A stretch of DNA of 64,000 bases from the NCBI GenBank assembly GCA_051294375.1, contig JBJCIZ010000239.1:6157074-6221073 (forward strand), in the 5' to 3' direction. Both the position numbers and the translations under genes were made by a program. Origin of the DNA: Paraspadella gotoi. Its lineage: Eukaryota > Chaetognatha. Below the pieces are notes generated by a model. That model saw only the letters and a program-made list of their open reading frames with translations. It did no database searches and was not told where the DNA came from. Shown piece by piece: positions 1 through 8,526 of this stretch; the first letter of the stretch is position 1; each line of letters starts with the position of its first letter.

Positions 1-125
1 TACTCATTCCTTACCATTTTTATAACCAAATATTTAACGCAACCCCTAATCCCTAATCAGAATTATCAAATTTAATTTCGAATTTAAGTTAAAATGGGGC
101 GCTTTTGGAAAAGAGAGCCAAAAGT
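1..125. repeat. Right end of a telomere-like-array TIR element, cut by the window start
   Basis: Degenerate CCCTAA-type repeats near base 45-60 run into an AT linker, then a conserved end containing AAAATGGGGCGCTTTTGG at about 92-110. The same end closes other copies at about 3150-3190 and 8110-8155. The left part of this copy lies outside the window. Confidence 0.6.
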
Positions 126-244
126 TATTCAAAAATTAAACTATTAATCAGTTAATTACGTTGATTAATGAATTAGGTCACGACGTTTGCAAAGATTTCA
201 AACTGGGAATTACTTACGAAGACTCGAGTATTCGATCCGCTGAT

Positions 245-960
245 ACTCGGTGAGGATGACGACGACGACGACGAAGAAGACGACGAAGACGACGATGTCG
301 ACAGCGATGACGATGACGATGACAAAGAAGATAACTAAGACGATGAAGAGGATGACAAAGACGATGATTTCGGCAATGAAGAAGATGGTGAAGACAATGA
401 CGACAGTGACAACGACGAATAAGACGACAAAGACGACGATGTCGACAACGAAGACGATGACAATGACAAAAAAGACAACTAAGGCGATGAAGAGGATGAC
501 AAATATGACGATTTCGGCAATGAAGAAGATGGTGAAGACAATGACGACGGTGACGACAACGAATAAGACAACGAAGACAACGATGTTGACAACGAAGACG
601 ATGACGATGACAAAGAAGAAAACTAAGACTACAAAGAGGATGACAAAGACGACGATTTCAGCAATGACGACAGTGACGACGATGAATAAGACGACGAAGA
701 CGACGATGTCGACGACGAAGATGATGACTATGACCAAGAAGACAACTAAGACGACGAAGAGGATGACAAAGACGACGATTTTGGCAACGAAGACGATGGT
801 GAAGACGACAACGACAATGACAACAATAAATAAGACAATGACGACGACGAATACGACAATGTTGACAACGAAGACGTTGATAAGAATGATGACGACAGTG
901 ACGATGAATAAAACGAAGACAATGACAAAGACGACGATGACGACGACGACGACGACGAAA
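245..960. repeat. Degenerate GAC trinucleotide array with a higher-order unit of about 140 bp
   Basis: The block is built from GAC, GAT and GAA triplets. A longer unit recurs, marked by GACGATGTCGAC-like words near 291, 437, 573 and 705. The open frames on both strands (Thr/Met-rich on plus, Val/Ile/Phe-rich on minus) are direct translations of the array. I do not call a gene here. Confidence 0.8.
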
Positions 961-1289
961 ACCATTTCAACGCGAAAGCGAAAACGACGATTATGAAGGC
1001 GACTCTTTGAATCACCTCAGTTTCTCTTTCTGTCTTCTAGATCCTCCTAAACCTCGTCTCTATTCACAAAAACTCGATACCTCCATTTCACTGAGCGCAT
1101 CTTTTCTCCCCCGAATCGCTGTGCAGATTTCGCTCGGTGGAGTCAAGCCCGCCGCCCGTGGGTTCGCCTTTTAGAGCGACCAACGACTCGGCTTATTTAG
1201 GTCGCTTTTTATCTTTTCGTGTCTGTCCTTTTGTCAGTCGGGTTTTTTTTTATTCTGTTCGATTTAGTCATTTTTTGTTAATCTATCTG

Positions 1290-1293
1290 TTGG

Positions 1294-1324
<31 letters not shown>

Positions 1325-1355
1325 CTCGTCTCTCTCTCTCTCTCTCTCTCTCTCG
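1290..1355. repeat. CT microsatellite
   Basis: Two CT runs separated by a short GTCTCGT word. They lie in the presumed upstream region of the secreted-protein gene that starts at 1470. Confidence 0.9.
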
Positions 1356-1469
1356 TTCGTTTTCGTTTTTCAATATGAATTTCAATGTCTCTCTCCTAAA
1401 TTCCCCCGCCCACCGTCAGGCATCACCCTCGCGCCTGGTTGTGGCGACCGGATCTGGCAGGCACGCCAA

Positions 1470-1527
1470 ATGCCTGTAAAATTGATGGCGGGAAAGGTTC
1501 TTCTAATCGTCGCTCTCGTTCTCATCT
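1470..1527 (+). CDS. Exon 1, signal peptide, of the secreted-protein gene
   Basis: ATG at 1470 begins MPVKLMAGKVLLIVALVLI. The donor is ATCT|GTAAGA at 1528. The exon ends after one base of a codon (phase 1), which exon 2 completes as TGC. An internal ATG (MAGK) could also serve as the start. Confidence 0.65.
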
Positions 1528-2612
1528 GTAAGATTTGCAGATATTTACAGATGTTCTCAACCCTTTGTTTACGAGACAATTTGAAATTATATTAAAGAGA
1601 GTACTTAAAAAAATTTTTTATCGGTACAACCAAAATATAAATTATCCATAAAATTAATAAATAGGCTATCTTGCCCCTCAGGTTATGACCTCCATCCTTA
1701 TAACGAGATAAATAACATAGAATTTCTCGATCAAGTATCTCTCAGTCTTGTTTTCCAGAATACCTGGCTTCCCTAACAACGAAGTGGTATAATGCTGTGT
1801 ATAATCTTGTAAGAGACCTGGAGGCCTTTACCCATAACAGCCCGTTCAATGTCAGGGGCAAGATAACTTGTATACATAAACGTTTTTTATCGGTTTCCCG
1901 ATTTCATTTCCAATAGTATCCGTTGTACACATAACTCTTACTAATCTTTGATTCCTTAAAAACGTCAATGTGCAATTTTCAGGCGCTCAAATCGTTTGCA
2001 CCATCAACGTCATGGCGCACAACAGAATCGAAATGTTGAGGGAAGAGGAGAGATTGAGAGAATTGCCAGAGGTGAGTTTAAGTGGTGATCAGATGGTGAG
2101 TAAAGTAGATGCACTATTTTCTGAAAGAGCCGCTTTTCTGTTCTTTAATTCTTGTTTTTTTGTTTTTTTTTATTCTAAAATTTAAAATCCAAAATTGGTC
2201 TATTGGAGGAGAAGCACAGTTCGGACATCAACTTGAACCGACGGGTAAGTTAAATTTTATGCCACCTTTTGTAAATAAAAAAAGAAATGAAAAACATAAA
2301 AATAATAAGTTAAAGTTAAAGTTATGATTTGATTACATAGCTAAATTATCATGAGATATACCTTTCCTCAGACGAACAACTTTAGCGAAACGCAAGAAAC
2401 TACGAGCCGAAGCGTAACGCGCGATCGTGATCGCGCCGCGGCGGCGTCAGCGGCAGCAGCGGTGTCGCGAGCGGCGACAGCTGCTGCTGCTCAGGAGGAG
2501 GAAAAAGAGATCAGCAGAATGATATCGATAAAGGTAAGGATGACGTCGACGAATATATAAGGATGACGTCGACGATCACGCGGACCACAACTAAAATTAC
2601 GGCAACGACAAG

Positions 2613-2653
<41 letters not shown>

Positions 2654-3943
2654 TCTAAACTGCAAACTTGGCAAATCTCAAGGGAAAATAATGGCTGAGG
2701 ATTTTTTTTTGTGGATGGAAAAATGAAACTGATAGAGATAAGTCGATTATCGGGCACACTTTTCCCAAAGCGACTCATTTCCGGAATTTAATTTTTAACC
2801 TTAATATTTAAATATGATTATGTTATTAAATTTGTAATTTAATGTCTAACCCTAATCTTTAATCCTAATCCCTAACTCTAATCCCTAATCCTAAACCCTA
2901 ACCTAATACTTAACCCAAACCCTAACCCTTAACATTAAACCGTAATCCTTAACCCTAGTTACTAACCCTAATCATTAATCTAATCCATTACCCTAATCAT
3001 TTAACTAATCCCTAACCCTACTTCCTAACCCTAATCCTAAACCCTAACCATTAACCTTAAACCCTGATCTGTAATCCTAATTACTAACCTCAATCACTGA
3101 ACTAATCACTAACCTAATCCTATTAACTCAAAATATTAATCTAATTCCGAATTTGAGACGAAATGGGGCGTTCTGCGAAAGTAAGACCGATTATCAAAAC
3201 CCCAATGTTTTTTTTGTTTTTGTTGTTGTGGTTGTTTTGTTGGTTTTTTTTTTCGTGAAGTGATGGTTCATTGACCTGACCCGCAAGGGAATTGGGAGGG
3301 GGGGCGACGAGGGGGGCTGACTTCAATGCAAAGTCAAGTGCATTCTTTTCGTTGTTGTTTTCCTCGAAAGAAAACTTTTTTTTAAAAAAAATATTGATAT
3401 TTACACTTTGTTCATTGTTTCTTTCTTTACGTTGTTCTTATATTTTAAATAATCAATAATTTAAATAAATTAAATAATTTCGGTACGGGTGAAACAAGAA
3501 ACGTACGACTCGTCAGTTAGAAAATCTACAACATTTTCTGCATATATAGATTATTAAACTGTGTGCCTGATAGACTTGCGGATAAGGCGCTAAGTGGGCT
3601 GAAGACTGTGAAGAGTGTAGAGTGAAGAGTGCTATCCGCAACTTCTTTAACCCCCTCTAGCAGCCATGGAACGGGTTCTGGTCTTGGAACCGGGCTTGAA
3701 GGTTTTCCACGCCCCCAAGGCGGTCTCGGGTAATCCTCATGCTTCCTGCAGGGTACCTAATGGTCATTAGCTGATAGTATTATAGAAAGAGCCCGACTAC
3801 ATATTTTCATCATGGAGAAAAGTGCAATTAACAAACGAATTTTTTTTCCCCAAATATTTCGACTTATATTGCTAAGTCATCATCAGTGGAAAAAAGTGAA
3901 AAAACGAGAAAAATGATTTGTTTAAAAGAGTAAAGAGAGAAGG

Positions 3944-4006
<63 letters not shown>

Positions 4007-5606
4007 CCTTGGTAGGAATAGGCAGTAGTCATTAAAAAACACCATCAGTGAATTTTGACCAAAGACCCCAAAAAATTGGGTTGGCCCCCCCCTGCCTTCT
4101 ATCAGTTCAGTTCATGGAAGACGGGGTTCCAAGCGTCGGTTTTTACGTAGGCCCCCCAGTCCTCATTGTGTCCCTCTCCTGGGCTGCTGCTGTGCCTTCT
4201 GATTTCCAAAGCTTCACGAATTTTGGTATCATGAATAAGTTTTTTTTTGTTTTTTCCGGACATTGTCTTGACCACGGTGGCATTCGTAAAATCCGGTGTA
4301 AGGTGAATGGTGCCACTCTTTTTTTTCAATGGCTCGGGAATGCTCCTTCCATCTTGTCTTGAAACTCCTAGTTGTTCGGCCTATGTAAACAGCCTTGTCG
4401 GAGCATGGGCAATGGTATTTGTATATACCTTTTTTAAGTTCAGGATCTGGATGGGTTTTATTTTTGCTGCAAAGAATGTCTTTGAGTTTGGCTCCCCAAT
4501 GTTTTTTTTTGGGTCTTTGGTCAAAATTCACTGATGGGGTTTTTTTTAATGACTACCAAGGTCATTTCTTTCTCTCTCTCTCTCTCTCTCTCTTCCCCTT
4601 CTCTCTTTACTCTTTTAAACAAATATTTTTTCTCGTTTTTTCACTTTTTTCCACTGATGATGACTTAGCAATATCAGTCGAAATATTTGGAAAAAAAAAT
4701 CGTTTGTAAAATGCACTTTTCTCCATGATGAAAATATATCTTTATATTAAATTATTAATGCTTGCGATGACGTTAAAAGAATATAATATATATATAATTT
4801 TTATATTGGTTGTACCAATTTCATAAAATTCCGCTCCTTGTATTTTGAAGCTAATGCTGAGTACAATATAGTATTCCCCGATCTAATACTTAAGGGAGTG
4901 GTCTTTTCATACAATTGAAACATTCTTTGAAACAATATACCACTTCATTGATAGGGAAGCCAGGAACTCTGGGAGTGAATAAACGAATCTGTGAGAGTGT
5001 CTTGATTGAAAGCTTGCAGGGACTTGCTATGTTATTATCTTGTAAGAGTGACGGAGGCCTTAAACCAGCAAAGCCTGTCCAAAGTCAGGGGCAAGATAGC
5101 TTATTAATTAAATGAATGGATAATTTTTATATTGGTTGTACCAATTTCACAATAATAATAATAATAATAACAATAATAATAATAATTTCACAACATCATT
5201 TCAGCGAGAAATCGGCGAAGGAGGTTTTTCCGATTTCTCCGGACAAGAATACGTCGGGTTCGGACGTGACAGAAATGGCCGTAGCAGCCACGGGCGTAGC
5301 AGCGATCGACGCGTCAGCTATCGACGTGACAGCGAGGAGCATAGCAACCAGCATGCCAGAGAGTCCTTTGGCAGTGACAGACGTAGGAGCGATCGACGTG
5401 GCAGCGAAGGGCGTGGCATCTCCCTCGAGACGCGCGGAACGCCGCGTCTGCGCAGCGTAAATTACGCTACGTCGGCTTCGGCTTCCGTCTCGGCGTCGCG
5501 GCGATACGCGGCTTCCGTCGCAGCGCCTGCAGCAGAAGCCGCTTTCAGTTTCGGCGACGCAGGATTCCGTCCGTCGCCGGGCGAGTTTTTTCGTTTTAAG
5601 CGTTGA
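1470..5606 (+). CDS. Spliced gene for a secreted, dibasic-rich protein (five exons, 248 residues)
   Basis: I assembled this gene from splice signals and phase. Coding parts are 1470-1527, 1983-2071, 2209-2244, 2372-2533 and 5205-5606. Exon 1 starts at an ATG and encodes a short basic start and a hydrophobic core (KVLLIVALVLIC), a typical signal peptide. It ends in phase 1, and exon 2 begins with the two bases that complete a Cys codon. The other junctions are phase 0. The mature protein has an acidic, coiled-coil-like segment (EMLREEERLRELPE), an Ala-rich stretch, a long Arg/Ser/Asp segment with many RR and RRR sites, and ends GEFFRFKR. Signal peptide plus many dibasic sites would suit a precursor cleaved by prohormone convertases, but this is inference and I recognise no family. 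The third exon is the weakest. The last intron (about 2.67 kb) is filled with mobile elements. An AATAAA lies at 6032-6037. Confidence 0.65.
1610..1895 (-). repeat. Copy of the 335-bp dispersed repeat, reverse orientation, diverged
   Basis: It begins with the GGTACAACCAA end near 1622 and carries GGCTATCTTGCCCCT and CTTCCCTAAC words, the reverse complement of the copy at 4800-5150. It lies in intron 1 of the secreted-protein gene. Confidence 0.7.
1983..2071 (+). CDS. Exon 2 of the secreted-protein gene
   Basis: The acceptor is CAATTTTCAG|GC and the donor GAG|GTGAGT at 2072. It enters in phase 1 and leaves in phase 0. It encodes the end of the signal peptide and the segment MAHNRIEMLREEERLRELPE. 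Confidence 0.65.
2209..2244 (+). CDS. Exon 3 (12-codon microexon) of the secreted-protein gene
   Basis: The reading is EKHSSDINLNRR with a strong donor CGG|GTAAGT at 2245. The acceptor (TATTGGAG|GAG) has a poly-T tract upstream but is not ideal, so the left edge is uncertain. It is phase 0 at both ends. Confidence 0.5.
2372..2533 (+). CDS. Exon 4 of the secreted-protein gene
   Basis: The acceptor is CCTTTCCTCAG|ACG and the donor AAG|GTAAGG at 2534. It has 54 codons in phase 0, starting TNNFSETQETTSRS, then an Ala-rich stretch, then QEEEKEISRMISIK. Confidence 0.7.
2590..2655. repeat. GAC trinucleotide microsatellite
   Basis: About 16 uninterrupted ACG/GAC units lie just inside the last intron of the secreted-protein gene. 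Confidence 0.9.
2757..3190. mobile_element. Most complete telomere-like-array element with terminal inverted repeats
   Basis: The left end (about 2757-2795, CTTTTCCCAAAGCG...) and the right end (about 3145-3190, GACGAAATGGGGCG...) are inverted copies of each other with mismatches. Between them lie about 300 bp of degenerate CCCTAA-type repeats. There is no ORF. The structure fits a non-autonomous (MITE-like) element that carries a telomere-like satellite. Related ends occur at about 95, 8130, 10250, 22070, 47820, 48515 and 63840. Confidence 0.6.
3575..3790. repeat. Dispersed repeat shared with 47085-47290
   Basis: Shared words are GCAGCCATGGAACG / GCAGCAATGGAACG, TTTTCCACGCCCCCAA, a GCAGGGTA word and TGGTCATTAGCTG / TGGTCGTGAGCTG. 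The order is the same in both copies. Family unknown; a SINE-like nature is possible but no clear A and B boxes were found. Confidence 0.6.
3812..4735 (-). mobile_element. Penelope-like element remnant with inverted terminal copies
   Basis: The arms at about 3812-4083 and 4488-4735 are near-perfect inverted copies. Each holds a GA/CT tract, the word CACTGATGATGACTTAGC (reverse complement on the left) and the NFDQRP-coding segment. Between them lies a minus-strand GIY-YIG endonuclease coding region. Inverted terminal repeats, a C-terminal GIY-YIG domain and hammerhead-like motifs in the repeats are known features of Penelope-like retroelements. No reverse transcriptase is present, so the copy is truncated. 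It sits in the last intron of the secreted-protein gene. Confidence 0.75.
4102..4531 (-). pseudogene. GIY-YIG endonuclease domain of a Penelope-like element, frameshifted
   Basis: The reading on the minus strand from 4531 gives KKGIYKYHCPCSDKAVYIG, the GIY...YIG catalytic signature, followed by RTTRSFKTRWKEH with the conserved Arg and Glu/His region. The frame then breaks in an A-run near 4318-4327. The -1/+1 shifted frame continues to 4102 with TKIREALEIRRH and GAYVKTDAWNPVF, the usual tail of this domain. The domain is therefore nearly full length but interrupted. The 5' reverse-transcriptase part is missing. Family assignment is from motif order, not from a search. Confidence 0.8.
4800..5150 (+). 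repeat. Full-length copy of the 335-bp dispersed repeat
   Basis: The copy starts and ends with the same word, TTGGTTGTACCAATTTCA (about 4806 and 5132), which can itself form a small hairpin (TTGGT...ACCAA). Internal marks are AAGGGAGTGGTCTTTTCAT, CATTGATAGGGAAGCCAGG and GTCAGGGGCAAGATAGCTTA. A 66-codon open frame runs through it (TTG start), but other copies carry stops in that frame, so I do not call a protein. Confidence 0.8.
5205..5606 (+). CDS. Terminal exon of the secreted-protein gene
   Basis: The acceptor is CATCATTTCAG|CGA and the stop TGA is 5604-5606. It is entered in phase 0, as exon 4 leaves. It starts REIGEGGFSDFSGQEY and is rich in DRR, RRD and SDRRR words. It ends with an Ala/Ser segment and FFRFKR. 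The frame shifted by one base is also open to 5460, but it lacks the phase match to exon 4. Confidence 0.65.
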   Translation, partial: REIGEGGFSDFSGQEYVGFGRDRNGRSSHGRSSDRRVSYRRDSEEHSNQHARESFGSDRRRSDRRGSEGRGISLETRGTPRLRSVNYATSASASVSASRRYAASVAAPAAEAAFSFGDAGFRPSPGEFFRFKR

Positions 5607-5639
5607 GAGATCGGGGAGAAGACGAAAGGACACGGGAGA

Positions 5640-5990
5640 CGTTTGGAATGATCTCTTCTCTCTCTCCTCTTCTCTTCCTCTTCCCTCTCTCCCTCTCTCT
5701 CTTCTCGTCTCTCTCTCTCTCTCTTCTCTCTCGTCTCTTCTCTCCGCTCTCTCCTTCGTGCCTTTCTCGTCGCTCCTCTCTCTCGTTTCTCTCTCTACTC
5801 TTCTTCTCTCTCTTCTCTCTCTTTCCTTCCTCTTTCTCGATCTTTTCTCCTTTCTCTCTCTCTTCTTTGTCTCTCCTCTCTCCTCTCCTATCATCTTCTC
5901 TCTCTCCTCTCCTATCTGTCTCTTCTCTCCTCTCTCTCTCTCTCTCTCCCTTCTTCTCTCTCTCTCTCTCTTCTTCACCAACTGTTGATA
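5640..5990. repeat. CT-rich low-complexity tract in the 3' region of the secreted-protein gene
   Basis: Imperfect TCTC runs produce Ser/Leu-rich frames on plus and Arg/Glu-rich frames on minus. No gene is called from them. Confidence 0.85.
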
Positions 5991-6031
5991 CTTTTTTGAT
6001 ACTGAATAACTTACCAAGAAATCTCGAAAAA

Positions 6032-6037
6032 AATAAA
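6032..6037 (+). promoter_or_regulatory. AATAAA polyadenylation signal candidate
   Basis: First AATAAA after the stop at 5606, about 425 bp downstream and after the CT tract. Confidence 0.4.
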
Positions 6038-6239
6038 TGAAAATATAAAATAACGGAGCCCACCAATTCGAACGGTTTTTCTGATTTCCCTTTTTTCCCT
6101 TTGTTTTTCTTGTTACGTTTTTTTTTCTTTTTTTCTTTTAAAATCTTCAAAAACTATTTTAGTTCTATCTCAAACTTTCTTTGGCTAAAACAGTTAGAAC
6201 TGTTAATTCTGAAATTGACATGCCGGTTTACTCTTTCCT

Positions 6240-6287
6240 TACCCAACCTGTATCTCTCTCTCTCTCTCTTTTTCTATCTCTTTCTAC

Positions 6288-6330
<43 letters not shown>

Positions 6331-6345
6331 TCTCTCTCCCCGTCA
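6240..6345. repeat. CT microsatellite upstream of the CCAAT cluster
   Basis: Two CT/CTTT runs about 90-190 bp before the first CCAAT box. CT/GA tracts often lie beside promoters in invertebrates. Confidence 0.8.
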
Positions 6346-6429
6346 CGCGAAAGGAATTAATAAATTTCGAGACAAATTTAGACTTTCGATTTGTACAAAC
6401 CTGTTTTCCCTTTGGAAACCTCTGGACGC

Positions 6430-6610
6430 CTTTTCATTGGTTCTCCCGGGATTCCGAAATTCGTCCAATCAGCGCGTTCGGACGGTAAGGGGGAAATTTT
6501 CAAACCAATCGGCAAAGAGAAAGGGGCGGAACCGACCAATCGCGAACGAGATAAACGTCAAAATATATCTGCCCTGTTTTTCGAACGAAGATTGGACGGA
6601 GTGTGTTTTT
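6430..6610. promoter_or_regulatory. Promoter-like cluster of five CCAAT boxes and a GC box
   Basis: ATTGG at 6436-6440, CCAAT at 6465-6469, 6505-6509 and 6536-6540, ATTGG at 6591-6595, and GGGGCGG at 6523-6529. Spacings are 29, 40, 31 and 55 bp, close to what NF-Y-dependent promoters show. The block is GC-richer than its surroundings. It could drive the ORF at 6679 on plus, or work in both directions. Confidence 0.55.
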
Positions 6611-6678
6611 ACTTTTTATTATTTCGATCCGTATTGATGCTTGTCTGACGACGACGACGACGACAACCAAAATTCGTC

Positions 6679-6852
6679 ATGAAAACTTTGTTCCTCAGAG
6701 ATTATGTCGAGTGCTCAACTCTAAAAAAAAAAACCACTTTTGAATTTGTACAACTAGAATTTTTCAAACTTAACCGTCGATATTTTTATGGTTTGTTATT
6801 CTTTTCTTATCGCGATGGCTGCGATTTCAAATCAAAATTGAACTTTTTTTGA
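6679..6852 (+). CDS. Short ORF, 57 codons, downstream of the CCAAT cluster
   Basis: ATG at 6679, TGA at 6850-6852. It reads MKTLFLRDYVECSTLKKK... and ends FKSKLNFF. It begins about 80 bp after the last CCAAT box, which is where a first coding exon could lie. Composition is AT-rich with an 11-A run, so chance opening is possible. I recognise no family. Confidence 0.25.
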   Translation: MKTLFLRDYVECSTLKKKTTFEFVQLEFFKLNRRYFYGLLFFSYRDGCDFKSKLNFF

Positions 6853-6979
6853 GTTCAAATTTTTTTAAAAATCTTTAATCAGGTTTATCTCTTCTTTTTC
6901 TCGTCTGATGATTTTTTTTATCTTCAAATGACAATCGAAAATAGACGGACTCATCAAAAATATCTTAAATTAAACTTAC

Positions 6980-7004
6980 CTTTTTGAACGACATAAATTC
7001 GCTT
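6980..7004 (-). CDS. 25-bp microexon of the minus-strand gene starting at 7758
   Basis: Both splice sites are strong on minus: TTTGTTTCTTTACGATAG|AAGCG and CAAAAAG|GTAAGTTT. It fits phase 1 in and phase 2 out, reading ANLCRSK after the shared Gly codon. Both donors of the first exon leave in phase 1. Confidence 0.5.
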
Positions 7005-7595
7005 CTATCGTAAAGAAACAAAAGACGAAAATCGCTGACAGTAACATATATTTTCAGTGTCACTGTTACTCAACAAAAAGTTCGAAAAAGTAACCTCATT
7101 AGTATGTTTTTTCTTTGGAATACGATCATTAAGTTTAACCAAAACTCCAGCAAATTGTAGGAAACACTAGGTTCAAAAATACGTTTAATATGTCAAGTTG
7201 ATATTTATTATTTTTTATTAGGACTGCTCGTCTGTATGTCTGTCTTCTTTTCTCTCCTTCGGTCTGTCTACTCGCGTTTTAAATATGCTCATAACTTTAA
7301 ATAATTAATAAATAATTAACTTTAAATAACTCATAACTCTATTTTTACTTTATTACGTGATTATTACCGTGATGCACCAAAAGGAGAAACTTGAGCATAA
7401 TATGTTTCATACTTGCGCTTACGCAGTCGTGAAAAAAAAAAGTTGATGCTGCGCCATATCTTTCCGGTTTTCGTTAATTAAATTGCGTAATTCTTTCAGA
7501 CGGACCATACTCTCATAAATAACCTTTTTTCCCGGGGTAAACAAATATATACCCGGTGGTAAGTCGACTCATTTTTCCCAATGAAAGCAACTTAC

Positions 7596-7758
7596 CTTCG
7601 TCAAGGAAATAGTTGAGTTGAGTTGAGTTCGCTCCAATTGTTCTCACACTCAAAGTTCCGCTCACAACCGACCAAGACTTACCATCCGGGTGTGACAGGA
7701 TATTCTTTTTTTCTTTACTTTTATTTTTGGCTGGTATACCAATTCTTGATTCGGCCAT
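7596..7758 (-). CDS. First coding exon of an unidentified minus-strand gene
   Basis: ATG at 7758 begins MAESRIGIPAKNKSKEKK. Two donors, both with GTAAGT and both leaving in phase 1, lie at 7682 (HPDG) and 7595 (YFLDEG). The frame stays open between them, so they may be alternative 5' sites. The protein start is basic and Lys-rich, with no signal peptide. The next recognisable exon is the 25-bp microexon at 6980-7004. Later exons were not found. Confidence 0.5.
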
Positions 7759-7771
7759 CGCCCAGAGAGAG

Positions 7772-7800
7772 GGAGAGAGAGAGAGAGAGAGAGAGAGAAA
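7772..7800. repeat. GA microsatellite just upstream of the minus-strand start at 7758
   Basis: GA run about 15-40 bp 5' of the ATG on the minus strand. Confidence 0.85.
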
Positions 7801-7894
7801 GAAATAGAGGCGTGTTTTTCGATTAACGCCACTGCGCGGAATTTACAGTTCATCCGGAATGATTTCGATTTGTAAAAAAAAGAAAACAAAAATT

Positions 7895-8165
7895 TAAATA
7901 ATTCATTTCAGTTATTTAACAAATCTTTAATTTAATCCTTAATTCTTCAGCCAAATTTCTAATCTTATCCCTTAATTCAAAACCATAATCCCAAACTCTA
8001 TTCCCTAACCAAAGTCCTTAAACTAACCTTCAACCTTAATTCCTAACCGAATTTTAAAACCTAACCTCATTCTTATCTCTAACCCACAATTAAAAAATTT
8101 AAAAAATAATTTAATTCTAAATTTAGGCTGAAATAGGGCACTTTTAGTGAATACGGCCCGGTAGG
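7895..8165. repeat. Telomere-like-array element, right end well kept
   Basis: Degenerate CCTAA-type words run from about 7910 to 8080. The end TTTAGGCTGAAATAGGGCAC...TACGGCCC at 8120-8160 matches the right ends near 100 and 3150-3190. The left end was not recognised. Confidence 0.5.
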
Positions 8166-8520
8166 GTCCTTAAAAAAATGGCACAACTTTAAACCACGCC
8201 GAAAAGTGTAACTCTAAAAACAACGCCGGAGCTAAAAAACGACGCCGGTATATAACCAAAACAACGCCGCTTGTCGCCGACCTAATTTTTAATTTTTTTC
8301 CTCTTCGTCACGGACAAACGAAAAAGATAAAAAAAAAAGCTTTTTAAAAGAAAGAATAGGAAAAAAAAATGGGGAAGGTTGCGGATTCGGTCGTGAATCG
8401 AATCGAAACGCTGAGCGTGAAAAATGGCGTCAACAAGTAAAGTTTCACGCGTCACTAAAAAAAAAGGGGGGGGGGTCGTTTGGCGTGATGGGAAAAAAAG
8501 TAAATGGCGAGGAGAGCGTG
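8166..8520. other. No gene seen; spacer with three copies of an AACGCCG word
   Basis: The words CACGCCGAAAA, CAACGCCGGAGCTAAAAA, CGACGCCGGTATA and CAACGCCGCTTGTCGCC follow each other between 8195 and 8280. The rest is poly-A-rich. I see no open frame with splice support. Confidence 0.5.
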
Positions 8521-8526
8521 GTGTAA

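Noticed and set aside
250-996. 248-codon Met/Thr/Lys-rich ORF (and its 251-codon antisense partner)
   Set aside because: Pure translation of the GAC array; all frames are open because the unit is a triplet.
4915-5115. 66-codon ORF inside the 335-bp repeat, also open in parts of other copies
   Set aside because: It starts at TTG, and the copy at 61765 has an in-frame stop; similarity between copies is at the DNA level of a repeat.
5196-6150. Long Arg/Glu-rich minus-strand ORFs
   Set aside because: They are the reverse translation of the CT tract and of the plus-strand terminal exon, with no splice support.
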